DNA from: Actinomyces wuliandei
GTDB lineage: Bacteria; Actinomycetota; Actinomycetes; Actinomycetales; Actinomycetaceae
Direction: 5' to 3'
Assembly: GCF_004010955.1 (NCBI RefSeq)
Contig: NZ_CP025227.1
Span: 186,001 to 250,000 of the forward strand
Length of the DNA stretch: 64,000 nt
Shown: positions 46,910 through 55,772 of the stretch, one piece after another
Layout: every line of letters starts with the position of its first letter
Numbering within the stretch: position 1 is the first letter of the stretch
Made by a program: the position numbers and the translations under genes
Notes under the pieces: model-generated
What the model was told of the DNA's origin: nothing
Database searches by the model: none
What the model saw: the letters and a program-made list of their open reading frames with translations, nothing else

Positions 46910-47286
46910 GTTGCTGATTGTGGCTCATTCGGGCTTGATGCTCCGCTCATAGACGTCCCTCGGATCCTGCTCGTGTGGGAGTCGCCTGTCTCTGTCTGGT
47001 AAGCATCCAGGTCATCGTGGGCGTAGCTGCCCAGGTGAGGCAGGCCCCGGCAGACCCCTGCTGACAGGGTCCCGCACGGGCGTCGGGGCACAGCCGTAGA
47101 TATGGCAGCCCTCCTGCTGCGCGGGCCCGCCCAGCGCGTGAGGTGCCGGCTCTGGTACGCAAGCGCATGCTCCCCTACCCAGGGCCATCGTGCTGGCCCA
47201 GGCGCGGTGCCGTCAGCCGGAGGCGGTGCCCAGGTGCCCTGCCGCGGGCCGGCCCAGGTGCGCCCAGATCACGAGAGAAGCTGCAT
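46910..47286. other. Intergenic region, nothing recognised
   Basis: 377 bp between the nuclease remnant and the dehydrogenase remnant. The left third is AT-richer than the genome. No ribosome-site-plus-frame combination is convincing and no repeats are evident. Confidence 0.4.
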
Positions 47287-48338
47287 ATGGCCACCACCGT
47301 CCAGGCCTACGGGACCCCCGCCGCGGGGGAGCCGCTCGTGCCAGTCACCATTGAGTGGCGTGAGACCGGGCCCCACGACGTCAGCCTTGACATCCTCTAC
47401 TGCGGCATCTGCCACTCCGACATCCACTTCGCCCAGGGTGACTTTGGTCCCCTCCTGGTCTCCCCGCTGGTGCCTGGCCACGAGATTGTCGGGGTCGTCA
47501 CCCAGGTGGGCAGCGCGGTGACTCGCCACCAGGTGGGCGACCGAGTGGGCAGCGGCTGCATGGTGAACTCCTGCCGCCAGTGTGAGAACTGCCGGGACGG
47601 CCAGGAGCAGTACTGCCTCAACGGCCACACTCTGGCCTTTGGCAGCCTGGACCGGGACGGGACCTATACCCAGGGCGGCTTCTCCCGGGCGGTCGTGGCC
47701 AACGAGGACTTTGTACTGCGGTTGCCCCAGAGCTTGGACCCGGTCTCAGTCGCGCCACTGCTGTGTGCGGGCATCACCGTGCACGCGCCCCAGCGCAGGT
47801 GGGGCGCAGGGCCTGGGCGGCACGTAGCCGTCGTCGGCCCGGGCGGCCTGGGTCACCTGGAGGTCAAGATGGCCGGGGTCATGGGCGCGCAGGTGACTGT
47901 CCTGTCCCGGTCCCAGGCCAAGCGGGACGCCGCCGCCCAGCTGGGTGCCGACGACTACGTCGCCACCGGCGACGGCACGGCCTTCCAGCGCCTGGCCAGC
48001 ACCTTTGACATCATCCTCAACACGGTCAGCGCGCCGATTGACTTGGACGCCCACCCGGGGATGCTGCGCCGCAGGGCACTCTCGCCACGGTCGGCGTCTC
48101 CACCGAGGCGATGACGCAAAGCGCCTTCTCCCTCCTCAACAACGGCCGCAGCCTGGCCGGGTCGCAGTTCGCCGGGATCGCGCAGACCCAGGAGATGCTG
48201 GATTTCTGCGCCGACCACGACGTGGCCGCCACGGTCGAGGCCATCGCCGCCAGCGGCATCAACGAGGCCTTTGCCCGAGTGCTGGCTTCGGACGTGCGCT
48301 ACCGGTTCGTCGTTGACACCGCCACCGTCACTGGCTAG
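47287..48338 (+). pseudogene. Zinc alcohol dehydrogenase (CAD/YahK-like), frameshifted
   Basis: Reading from ATG 47287 gives the catalytic zinc site (CGICHSDIH, GHE), the structural zinc cluster CRQCENCRDGQEQYC and the cofactor fold VVGPGGLGHLEVKMA. At about 48083, in a GGG run after CGCCGCA, the frame breaks. The continuation TLATVGVSTEAMTQSAFSLL reads in the next frame to 48338. One added base restores a 350-residue NADP-type alcohol dehydrogenase. The truncated chain lacks the end of the cofactor domain and the last catalytic segment. Confidence 0.82.
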
Positions 48339-48392
48339 GTGCGTGAGGCCTGAGACCGTTGATGATGTGGTCTGGGCCAGGTAAGAGGATGC

Positions 48393-48501
48393 TGCTGCAC
48401 ATCTTCGCCGAGGGAGGGAGCGCACAGTCAGCGCACAGTCACCGAGATGGCGCGGAAAGAGGCCAGCGCACGGCCGCAGACGGGGCTGAAGATGTGCAGC
48501 A
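48393..48501. repeat. Fixed-spacing inverted-repeat element, copy 3
   Basis: Left arm TGCTGCACATCTTC (48393-48406) and right arm GAAGATGTGCAGCA (48488-48501) are perfect complements. The shared decamers are 83 nt apart. The interior contains a short direct repeat AGCGCACAGTC twice and is unrelated to the other copies. Confidence 0.75.
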
Positions 48502-48508
48502 CGCCCCC

Positions 48509-48617
48509 CGTTGCACATCTTCAGCCCCGCTGCGGTGCCCGGGGCGGTTCGGTACCCGTTCAATGACGCCACTTTGCCTGCGGCCAGCAGGTGCAGGCAG
48601 CCCCAAGATGTGCAACG
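48509..48617. repeat. Fixed-spacing inverted-repeat element, copy 4
   Basis: Left arm CGTTGCACATCTT (48509-48521) and right arm AAGATGTGCAACG (48605-48617) are perfect complements, again 83 nt apart. It follows copy 3 after 7 bp. Its outer arm bases (CGT / ACG) differ from copies 1-3, but the two arms change together. The 296-bp gap between the dehydrogenase remnant and the NUDIX gene is largely filled by copies 3 and 4. Confidence 0.75.
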
Positions 48618-48634
48618 ACGTTTGCCGCTGAAAC

Positions 48635-49123
48635 CTACTGAAACCGCGCCCCCGAGGCGGGGTCTGCCAGCCAGTCCAGGGCAGCCTGCAGCCGCCCCGG
48701 GGTGGTCCCCAGCAGGGGGCTGGGCAGGGCGTTGGGACTGAACCACCCCACCTGGGTGGACTCCTCGTCGGCCACGCGGGCGGGTGCTGAGCCGGGTGCG
48801 GGCCGGGCCACGAAGGTCATGTCCATGAAGGCGCACTGGTCCCCGTTGGGGAAAGCCATGGGCTCCCCAGCGCTGACGCTGGCCACCCCGAGGATCTCCG
48901 CCTCCACGCCTGTTTCCTCCAGGCACTCGCGGCGGGCTGCGGCACCGGGCTGCTCGCCGGGCTCGGGTATCCCTGAGACCACGGCCCAGTGGGCGTTGTC
49001 GGCGCGGCGGCCCAGCAGTACGCGCCCGTCGTCGTCGACGACGACGATGCTCACCCCCGGCAGCCACAGCAGGTCGTGGCCGATCTTCTTGCGCAGGGAC
49101 AGGATGAAGTCCGGGGTCGCCAT
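48635..49123 (-). CDS. NUDIX hydrolase
   Basis: 162 residues. The NUDIX box is complete: G-x5-E in GIPEPGE and then REC-LEETGVEA, giving the metal-binding glutamates. It would cleave a nucleoside diphosphate derivative in the cytoplasm; the substrate is not evident. The MATPDFILSLRKKIG opening is shared by a common actinobacterial NUDIX subgroup. The gene is intact, unlike its neighbours on both sides. Confidence 0.88.
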   Translation of the reverse strand: MATPDFILSLRKKIGHDLLWLPGVSIVVVDDDGRVLLGRRADNAHWAVVSGIPEPGEQPGAAARRECLEETGVEAEILGVASVSAGEPMAFPNGDQCAFMDMTFVARPAPGSAPARVADEESTQVGWFSPNALPSPLLGTTPGRLQAALDWLADPASGARFQ

Positions 49124-49362
49124 GGGGAGAGCCTAGGGGGAGGATGTCACGGCGCCAGTAGCGCCAGGCCGGTGTCTGGTGTCGCCGGGCTGTCCCGGGC
49201 GGGCTGTCGGTAGCGCTGGCGCTCGTGGCTGGTGGCGGCGCCTACTGGCCCGTCCCGTCGTGGGGTCCCCATGGCGGCGGGAGCATGCCTTGCGCCACTG
49301 CTGACCGGGCGGCTCAGTGTCCTTCAGATATCACACTGCCCAAAAGCTGTCAGGAGGTTCAT

Positions 49363-49997
49363 ATGAGCAGGTCGTCCGCAGGCTGCCAGCGCGCGCTGGT
49401 GGTTGTCGACGCCCAGCAGGAGTACGCCCGCGGTCCGCTGAAGGTGTGCTACCCGACGCTGGAGGACTCGCTCACCAGGGTTGAGCAGGCTCTGACTGCG
49501 GAGGCTGCGGCCGGGATACCTGTGGTGCTCGTCCAGCACCACGGGCGGCCGGGCGGTGTCGTCTTCGACCCGCAGCACGAGGGGGTCCGACTGCTTCCGC
49601 GCGTCGAGGCGCTGGTCAGGCCGGGCTGGAGGCGGGTGGTCAAGCACTACGCCTCTGTCTACGAGGGTACTGGCCTGGCTCAGTGCTCACGGAGCGGGGC
49701 GTGGACACGGTGACCCTGGTGGGCTACATGACCAACAACGGCGTCCTGGCCTCGGCCGCCGCCGACTCCCTGGCGCTGGCCACAGAGGTGCTGTCTGACG
49801 CCACGGGTGCGGTCCGCCTGAGCAACGCGGCCGGGAGGGCTGACGCGCAGACGGTGCACACGACTCTCGTGGCGCTGCTGCACTCCAACTGGGTGGCAGT
49901 GGCCACCACCAGCCGGTGGGTGCGGGCACTGGAGAGGGGTGTGGTGCTGCCGCGCAGCAGCCTCGTGGCCTCGGTCCGCTGGCTGCCCAGCAGGTGA
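49363..49997 (+). pseudogene. Isochorismatase-family cysteine hydrolase, frameshifted and lacking its Cys
   Basis: ATG 49363 follows AGGAGG. The frame gives ALVVVDAQQEYARGPL (with the catalytic Asp), later RVVKHYASVYEGTGLAQ, then breaks near 49682. The rest, LTERGVDTVTLVGYMTNNGV and on, continues in the next frame to 49997. In this family the residue after MTNN is the nucleophilic cysteine; here it is glycine (GGC). So even a repaired reading frame would encode an inactive enzyme. This supports real decay rather than a simple sequencing slip. Confidence 0.78.
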
Positions 49998-50064
49998 TGG
50001 TCGGCGGGCCGGTGGCTGGGGCGGCTGCCTGGGTCTGGGTGATTGGTGGTGGGGCCGTGCCCGC

Positions 50065-50706
50065 TCAGGAGCTCTGGCGGACCTCGACCAGCCAGGGGCA
50101 GCGGCGCCGCAGCAGGCGCTCGAAACGGACGTGCATGGTCATCACCGCAGCCGGGCAGTCGTGACAGGCTCCCTGGAGGTCGACCTCGACGACGCCGCCA
50201 CGGACCGCGCGCACCGTGAAGGACCCCCCGTGGCTGCGCGCCAGGTCGTTGACGGCCTCCTCGGCGACCTCCTGCGCGGCAGCCTCCAGCACGTCGTCGC
50301 GGCCAAGGGCGAGGGCGCTGGCGGCAGGTGCCCAACCCCCGGGCGAGGCCAGGGCCGCCACCAGGGCGCTGCGCACGGTCTCGCCCTCCTCCTCCCAGGA
50401 GCGCTCGGCCCCCAGCATGGTGACGACGCCCCCCGGGACGACGTGGACGGCGGCCAGGGTGCCGTCATCAAGAAGCCTCTGCAAGGGGGCCGGGACCTCC
50501 GACACCTGTCCTGAGAAGGGCAGCAGGCCGTGAGGGACCACCCAGCGCAGGACACTGGGGTCGGGCGTGGAGACGGGGTGCGTGGGCACGGCACGTCGTG
50601 GGGTGCCCTTCCAGGCTGCCGCCCTGGTGTCGCGGCCGTGGCGGAGACGACGCCTCACCAGGTTGCTCCGGTCATGCTCATAGACCCTGCTCTCAGCGCC
50701 CCTCAC
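50065..50706 (-). CDS. NifU C-terminal domain-like protein of the feo operon
   Basis: 213 residues if GTG 50706 is used, which overlaps the feoB stop (GTGA). The C-terminal 75 residues are NifU-like, with the iron-sulfur pair in GACHDCPAAVMTMH. The middle part is a poorly conserved alpha/beta region and the first 60 residues are Arg-rich and doubtful, so a later start near 50615 is possible. A NifU-like gene after feoB is found in several actinobacteria (from memory). A role in maturing or sensing an iron-sulfur cluster for uptake control is inferred. Confidence 0.7.
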   Translation of the reverse strand: MRGAESRVYEHDRSNLVRRRLRHGRDTRAAAWKGTPRRAVPTHPVSTPDPSVLRWVVPHGLLPFSGQVSEVPAPLQRLLDDGTLAAVHVVPGGVVTMLGAERSWEEEGETVRSALVAALASPGGWAPAASALALGRDDVLEAAAQEVAEEAVNDLARSHGGSFTVRAVRGGVVEVDLQGACHDCPAAVMTMHVRFERLLRRRCPWLVEVRQSS

Positions 50707-52793
50707 ACCACTGCCATGACGATCATCCGGGCCGCTGCGGCCATGACCCAGGCGGTGACGAACATGTAGCCGTAGGCGATCAGCGGCCACTTCCAGGTGC
50801 CGGTCTCCCGGCGCATCGCGCCCGCTGTGGCCATGCACTGGAGGGCGTAGACGAAGAAGACGAGGATGGCGGCCACGGTAGCGGGGTTGAAGAGCGGGTC
50901 ACCAGCCTGGTGCGTGAGGGTGTCCTCCTGGTAGGTGAGGGACTCCAGGCGGGCGCCGGGGTCCTCCGGGTCACCGGCGGCAGCGATCTGGCCCAGGGTG
51001 GCCACAAAGGTCTCCCGGGCTGCCAGGGAGGACAGCACGGCCACGTTGATCCGCCAGTCGAAGCCCAGCGGCTCGAAGACCGGCTCCACGGTGCGGCCCA
51101 CGGCGGCCGCCCAGGAGCTGTTCATGGTGTAGGAGGTCTGCTCGGCCTCCAGAAGGGACTCCAGCTCGGCGGCGTCGGTGACGGGGGCGCCGTCGTCGTC
51201 CACCACCGTTGAGGACGCGGGGTTCTCGACGGCGGCCGCCACGGCGGCGCACTGGGGGTCGGAGGCACAGTAGGCCTCGAACTGGGACTGGGGCCGTAAG
51301 GGCACGTTGAGCAGCACCCACAGGACCACGGTGGTCAGGGTGATGATGGTGCCGGCCTTCTTCAGGAAGCCCTTGCAGGCGTCCCACACCATCAGCACGA
51401 CCGTACGCGGCCGTGGCAGACGGTAGGGCGGCATCTCCATGTAGAAGGGCAGCAGCACGCCGTCGCGGTCGCTCAGGCGCTTGACCACCCACGCCGCCGT
51501 CATGGCGGACACGGCCCCCAGCAGGTAGAGGCCAAACATGATGGTGCCCCGGGCGCCGAAGGGCCCCAGGGTCGCGTCCGCGTCCACCAGCAGGGAGATC
51601 ATGATGACGTAGACGGGCAGGCGCGCCGAGCAGGTCATGAGCGGCGCCGCGAGCATCGTGGCCAGGCGGTCCTTGGCACTGGGCAGGGTGCGGGTGGCCA
51701 TGATCCCCGGGATGGCGCAGGCGAAGGAGGACAGCAGCGCCACGAAGGCGCGCCCCTCCAGCCCGGCGCGGCTCATCACCTTGTCCATGAGGAAGGCGGC
51801 GCGGGACATGTAGCCCACCCCTTCCAGGAGGGCGATGATGAGGAACATGATGGCGATCTGCGGAAGGAACACGACGACCTCGCCGACGCCGCCGATGAGG
51901 CCGTCGGCCAGGAGGCCAGCCAGGAGGGGGTGGGGGCCTTCCAGACGGGTGCGCACGGCGTCCGCCAGGAGGTCGCGGCCTGCCTCGATAGCGTCCTGGA
52001 AGGGGACGGCCCAGGTGAAGACGGCCTGGAAAAAGGCGTACATGACGGCGAGGAACACCAGGGTCCCGGCAACAGGGTGGAGCAGCACGCGGTCCACGGC
52101 GTTGGTGACCCGGTCGGCGGCGGGGGAGGAGAAGTCGGCCGCTGCCAGGACGGAGTCGCTCCAGGAGGCGAGCTCGGCGGGGTCTGTGGGCGGTGCCACG
52201 GGGGTGCGGGGCCAGCCGGCCACTGTGCCCAGCAGCGCCCGCAGCTGGGGCACCCCTGTCCCCCGATGCCCCAGGACCCGCACGACCGGGACACCCAGGG
52301 CCTGTTCCAGGGCCTTGATGTCGAGGCGTCCCCCGCGGCGGGTCAGCTCGTCGGACATGGTGACTGCCAGGCAGGTGGGCAGGCCCAGGCGGAGGGCCTG
52401 CGCCACAAAGGTCATCCCGCGGCGCAGGGTGGTGGCGTCGACGACGACGACAAGCGCGTCGGGGACGTCAACCTGCTCGCAGCGCCCGGTCAGCACGTCG
52501 TGCACGATCTGCTCGTCGGGGCTGATGGGCTCCAGCGAGTAGGAGCCGGGCAGGTCCTCAATAGTCAGGGTGGTTGTGCCGGTCTGGCAGGTGCCCAGGG
52601 AGCGGGAGACGGTGACACCCGGGTAGTTGCCGGTCCTGGCCCGCAGCCCGGTCAGGGCGTTGTAGATGGAGGTCTTGCCCGCGTTCGGGGCGCCTGCCAG
52701 GGCCACGCGCCGCGCTCCTGTGACCAGCACGGTGCTGGCACCCGGCCCGCAGTGGCAGCCGCCGTCACCGGTGCCGCAGTGCCCGGTGCTCAT
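50703..52793 (-). CDS. feoB: Ferrous iron transporter B
   Basis: 696 residues. The N-terminal G domain has G1 GAPNAGKTS, G2 NYPGVTVS and G3 DLPGSYSL. The G4 position reads TMSDE, where an N-x-x-D is usual. Two gate motifs with cysteines (SFACAIPGIMATRT and MTCSARLPVYVI) and about ten membrane segments follow. It imports Fe2+ across the inner membrane. The first 25 residues are Cys/His-rich (HCGTGDGGCHCG), perhaps binding iron. Its ATG overlaps the feoA stop (ATGA). Confidence 0.94.
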   Translation of the reverse strand: MSTGHCGTGDGGCHCGPGASTVLVTGARRVALAGAPNAGKTSIYNALTGLRARTGNYPGVTVSRSLGTCQTGTTTLTIEDLPGSYSLEPISPDEQIVHDVLTGRCEQVDVPDALVVVVDATTLRRGMTFVAQALRLGLPTCLAVTMSDELTRRGGRLDIKALEQALGVPVVRVLGHRGTGVPQLRALLGTVAGWPRTPVAPPTDPAELASWSDSVLAAADFSSPAADRVTNAVDRVLLHPVAGTLVFLAVMYAFFQAVFTWAVPFQDAIEAGRDLLADAVRTRLEGPHPLLAGLLADGLIGGVGEVVVFLPQIAIMFLIIALLEGVGYMSRAAFLMDKVMSRAGLEGRAFVALLSSFACAIPGIMATRTLPSAKDRLATMLAAPLMTCSARLPVYVIMISLLVDADATLGPFGARGTIMFGLYLLGAVSAMTAAWVVKRLSDRDGVLLPFYMEMPPYRLPRPRTVVLMVWDACKGFLKKAGTIITLTTVVLWVLLNVPLRPQSQFEAYCASDPQCAAVAAAVENPASSTVVDDDGAPVTDAAELESLLEAEQTSYTMNSSWAAAVGRTVEPVFEPLGFDWRINVAVLSSLAARETFVATLGQIAAAGDPEDPGARLESLTYQEDTLTHQAGDPLFNPATVAAILVFFVYALQCMATAGAMRRETGTWKWPLIAYGYMFVTAWVMAAAARMIVMAVV

Positions 52794-53140
52794 GAGGCCT
52801 CTTCTCCGGGTTCTGCGGGTTCTCCGGCGGTGGTGGCTGTGGTGACAGCGGTGACCTGGACGTGTGCGACGTCCCGCCTGCGCAAGCACAGCTCGTAGTC
52901 AGCCACGAGGAAGACGACCGGGTCGCCCAGGGGCGCTCGTCGCAGCGCCTGGATCACGCGACCAGGCCTCAGCCCCAGGTCCTGTAGCCGGCGGTCCAGA
53001 CGTGCCTGCACCGTGGCCGTCGTGGCCCGCTCGCTGACGGAGGTGATGACGGCACAGGAACCGGGCTGGAGGTCTGATAGCGGGTGCGTCCGCTGTCCCA
53101 GGCCTGACCGCGCTTCACATGTCTGAGGTGAGGTTGCCAC
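52790..53140 (-). CDS. feoA: FeoA SH3-like protein
   Basis: 116 residues. The small barrel domain begins with LSDLQPGSCAVITSV and contains RLQDLGLRPGRVIQALRRAPLGDPVVFLV, the FeoA pattern. It acts on the cytoplasmic side of FeoB. It is the first gene of feoA-feoB-nifU-like; a possible iron-regulator site lies upstream. The last 15 residues are acidic and low-complexity. Confidence 0.9.
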   Translation of the reverse strand: MATSPQTCEARSGLGQRTHPLSDLQPGSCAVITSVSERATTATVQARLDRRLQDLGLRPGRVIQALRRAPLGDPVVFLVADYELCLRRRDVAHVQVTAVTTATTAGEPAEPGEEAS

Positions 53141-53212
53141 GATGATCCTCTAGTCCTCTAGTTGTCGCCCTGCCGGCTCGGGGCACGAGCGTCTTCCACT
53201 GGTGACAGAAAC

Positions 53213-53231
53213 TAACGGTAGCCTTTCCTGA
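53213..53231 (-). promoter_or_regulatory. Possible DtxR/IdeR-type iron box upstream of feoA
   Basis: On the minus strand, TCAGGAAAGGCTACCGTTA agrees with the DtxR/IdeR consensus TTAGGTTAGCCTAACCTAA at about 13 of 19 positions, including the central AGSCTA. It lies about 70 bp upstream of the feoA start, a sensible distance for control. The match is imperfect. Confidence 0.35.
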
Positions 53232-53300
53232 CAGATGTGTCATGTGGTGGGGGACCCCGCGCGAGCGTGCTGGGACGAGGTACCAGTTGCCTCCTGCCGC

Positions 53301-54068
53301 TCAGCGCGGCCGGGAGACGGCTACCGCCCGGGCGTTGTCTGCCCAGGTGTCGTCCAGGGGCTCGGGCTCCCACGACCCCCCGGCGTGCTCGACGGCGCGC
53401 GCCAGCAGCCAGTCCGCCACCACCGGGTTCTTGGGCAGCAGGGACCCGTGCAGGTAGGTGCCGATGACGTGGTGGACGCGGGCGCCCTCCGTCCCGTCCG
53501 TCCCGTTGTTGCCGTCCCCCACGCGCACGGTGCCGAAGGGCCTGGCCCCGGGGCCCAGGGTGGTCAGCCCGGAGTGGTTCTCGTAGCCCACCACGTCCCC
53601 GAAGTCCTCGGTGGCCAGGGTGATGTTGCCGATGAGTCGGTTCTGCCCGGCGCGTGTCTCGGCGTCGATGAGGCCGATGCCAGGGATCTGGGACCCGTCC
53701 CCGGTGAGGAACCGGTGCCCGAGGAGCTGGTAGAGGCCGCAGATCGCCAGCAGGGGCACGCCGTCGGCCGCCCAGGCGCGCAGGGTGGGACCTGAGCGGG
53801 CCAGGTCCTCCTTGATCCGCTCCTGCCCGGAGTCCTGCCCGCCCCCGCCCACCAGCAGGTCCACGTGCGCTGGCAGGTCGTCGCCGACGTCGTAGGAGGA
53901 CAGCTCGACGTCGTAGCCGTGCCACTGGGCTCGACGGGCCAGGACCAGCGTGTTGCCCCAGTCCCCGTAGATGTTCATGTCCCGGGGGTAGAGCTGGACC
54001 AGGTGCACGCGCCCTCGGGCGGGACCCTCGGTGGTGTGCTCGTAGAGGCGGGTCTCAGCGCTGCTCAT
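53301..54068 (-). CDS. gatD: Lipid II isoglutaminyl synthase, glutaminase subunit GatD
   Basis: 255 residues of the CobB/CobQ-like glutamine amidotransferase fold. The nucleophile Cys is in LLAICGLYQLLG and the catalytic His in YLHGSLLPKNPVVADWLL. It frees ammonia from glutamine for MurT, which amidates the D-Glu of lipid II. Its ATG overlaps the murT stop by four bases, the conserved arrangement of this pair. Confidence 0.94.
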   Translation of the reverse strand: MSSAETRLYEHTTEGPARGRVHLVQLYPRDMNIYGDWGNTLVLARRAQWHGYDVELSSYDVGDDLPAHVDLLVGGGGQDSGQERIKEDLARSGPTLRAWAADGVPLLAICGLYQLLGHRFLTGDGSQIPGIGLIDAETRAGQNRLIGNITLATEDFGDVVGYENHSGLTTLGPGARPFGTVRVGDGNNGTDGTEGARVHHVIGTYLHGSLLPKNPVVADWLLARAVEHAGGSWEPEPLDDTWADNARAVAVSRPR

Positions 54069-55486
54069 GACATGACCTCCTCGACGTCGGTGAGCTCGCC
54101 CAGGATGGCGCGCAGGGACAGCATGGCGGTGTAGGTGGTGAAGATCCGCACGGGTCGGTCGGCCTGGGAGGCCGCCTGGCGCATGCGGGCCACGGCCTGG
54201 CGCAGGTCAGGCTCCACCAGCGCCACGGCGACCTCGTCGTAGCGCAGGCGCAGGGCCATGTCCCAGGCCCGCACGCCGGTGACGACCGCCACCCCGCCGG
54301 GGCGCAGCACGTCGAGCTCCACGTCCCACAGCCAGGACATGTCGCGGCCGTCGGCGTACTCGTCGTTGATGGCGATCATGACCACCTCGCCGTCGTGCGC
54401 CTGGGCCGCTGCGGAGAGCAGCCCCATGCGGAAGCCGGCGGGGTTCTTGACCAGGGACAGCTGGACGGGGCGCCCGTCCAGGGTGAGGACCTCGCCGCGG
54501 CCGAAGGCGGCCTCCACCCGTCCCAGGGTGGTCAGCAGGCCCGTCAGGTCGGCGTCGTCCCCGAGCACCTCCAGGACCACCTCCAGGGCGGCGCAGGCGT
54601 TGAGAAGGTTGTGCACGCCGGGGATGGTGAAGGTGACCTCGTGGTCGGTGCCGTCCACCCGGACGGTGGCACGCTGCCCCTCAATGGCCTCCAGGGTGAC
54701 CCGGGGGGCGACAGACGTCCCGGCTGCGCTGGCGGTCCCGGCCGGGCTGGTGGCCCCGTCCTCGGTCGCAGCCGGACTGTCGGGGCCGCTGCGACCGCCG
54801 GACCTGTAGGTTGCGGCACCGGCCTCCTGGGCGGGTCCCTGCGCCGGGGCCAGCCCGGTGCGCAGGTCGTCGTCGGACAGGAACAGGTGGCGCAGCCCGG
54901 CCCCAGCGCCGAAGGCGGCGGTGCGGGCCGTGACCGGCTCCAGGAAGGCGGGGGAGGCCAGCCTCGGGTCGTCGGCGTTGACCACCACCACCTCACGCGT
55001 GGCCGAGGCGATCCGGGCCAGGAGCGAGGCGGTGTAGTCGATCTCGCCAAAACGGTCCAGCTGGTCGCGCATGACGTTGAGCAGGAGGCACGCCCGTGGC
55101 CGTACCTGGGCGACAAAGTGGACGGCGTGGGCCTCGTCGAGCTCCAGGACAGCGATGTCGGCGTCCAGGCGTCCGGCCGCGTCCACCTCGGTGAGCAGGG
55201 CTGCGAGCACGCCACGCACGAAGTTGGAGCCCGTCCGGTTGGTAAAGACCTTCAGGCCCTGCTCGCGCAGGAGCTGGACCACCATCTTGGTGGTGGTGGT
55301 CTTCCCGTTGGTGCCGGAGACCACGATGACGCCGTAGGGCAGGCGGCCCAGGGTGCGGGCCAGGAACCCCGGGTCCGTGCGCTCCATGACGAGTCCGGGG
55401 AAGGCGGTGCCGCCGCGGCCGCCGCCACGTAGCCGGGCCGCCAGCCGGGCTGCGTGCCCGAGCGTGACCGTGAGTCGTGAACGCAT
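54065..55486 (-). CDS. murT: Lipid II isoglutaminyl synthase, Mur ligase-like subunit MurT
   Basis: 473 residues. The Mur ligase ATP site VVSGTNGKTTTTKMV is near 60, and ELDEAHAVHF and NADDPRL follow. The C-terminal DUF1727-like part has the IAINDEYADGRDMSW segment. Characterised MurT proteins carry a four-cysteine zinc ribbon in the middle domain. Here only two cysteines exist in the whole chain, and that place is an Ala/Gly/Ser-rich linker (about 210-260). ATG 55486 is chosen for AGGAG seven bases upstream. Confidence 0.93.
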   Translation of the reverse strand: MRSRLTVTLGHAARLAARLRGGGRGGTAFPGLVMERTDPGFLARTLGRLPYGVIVVSGTNGKTTTTKMVVQLLREQGLKVFTNRTGSNFVRGVLAALLTEVDAAGRLDADIAVLELDEAHAVHFVAQVRPRACLLLNVMRDQLDRFGEIDYTASLLARIASATREVVVVNADDPRLASPAFLEPVTARTAAFGAGAGLRHLFLSDDDLRTGLAPAQGPAQEAGAATYRSGGRSGPDSPAATEDGATSPAGTASAAGTSVAPRVTLEAIEGQRATVRVDGTDHEVTFTIPGVHNLLNACAALEVVLEVLGDDADLTGLLTTLGRVEAAFGRGEVLTLDGRPVQLSLVKNPAGFRMGLLSAAAQAHDGEVVMIAINDEYADGRDMSWLWDVELDVLRPGGVAVVTGVRAWDMALRLRYDEVAVALVEPDLRQAVARMRQAASQADRPVRIFTTYTAMLSLRAILGELTDVEEVMS

Positions 55487-55772
55487 GAGGCTCCTGGAGG
55501 TCTGGGATGGCATATGGGTGGTAGCGGGGCGTGTGGCTCCGGGTCGCGTGCCCCTGAGGCGCCCAGGGCCCTGGGGCTGCTGGGGCAGGGCGGCAGGCGG
55601 GCCGAGTTCCGTGCAGGTGCGGGCGGGCCGCCGCGACCCGCGCCAGTCTAGGGCAGACCCGGTGCTGATGGCGTGGCTGCCCGCTCACGGCGGAGTCTCG
55701 TCCCGACGGGGGCAAGAAGCCCCTGTGAGGGCGCGGGCGCCCGCTTGCGGTGGGGCTGGGCACTCAGACGGC

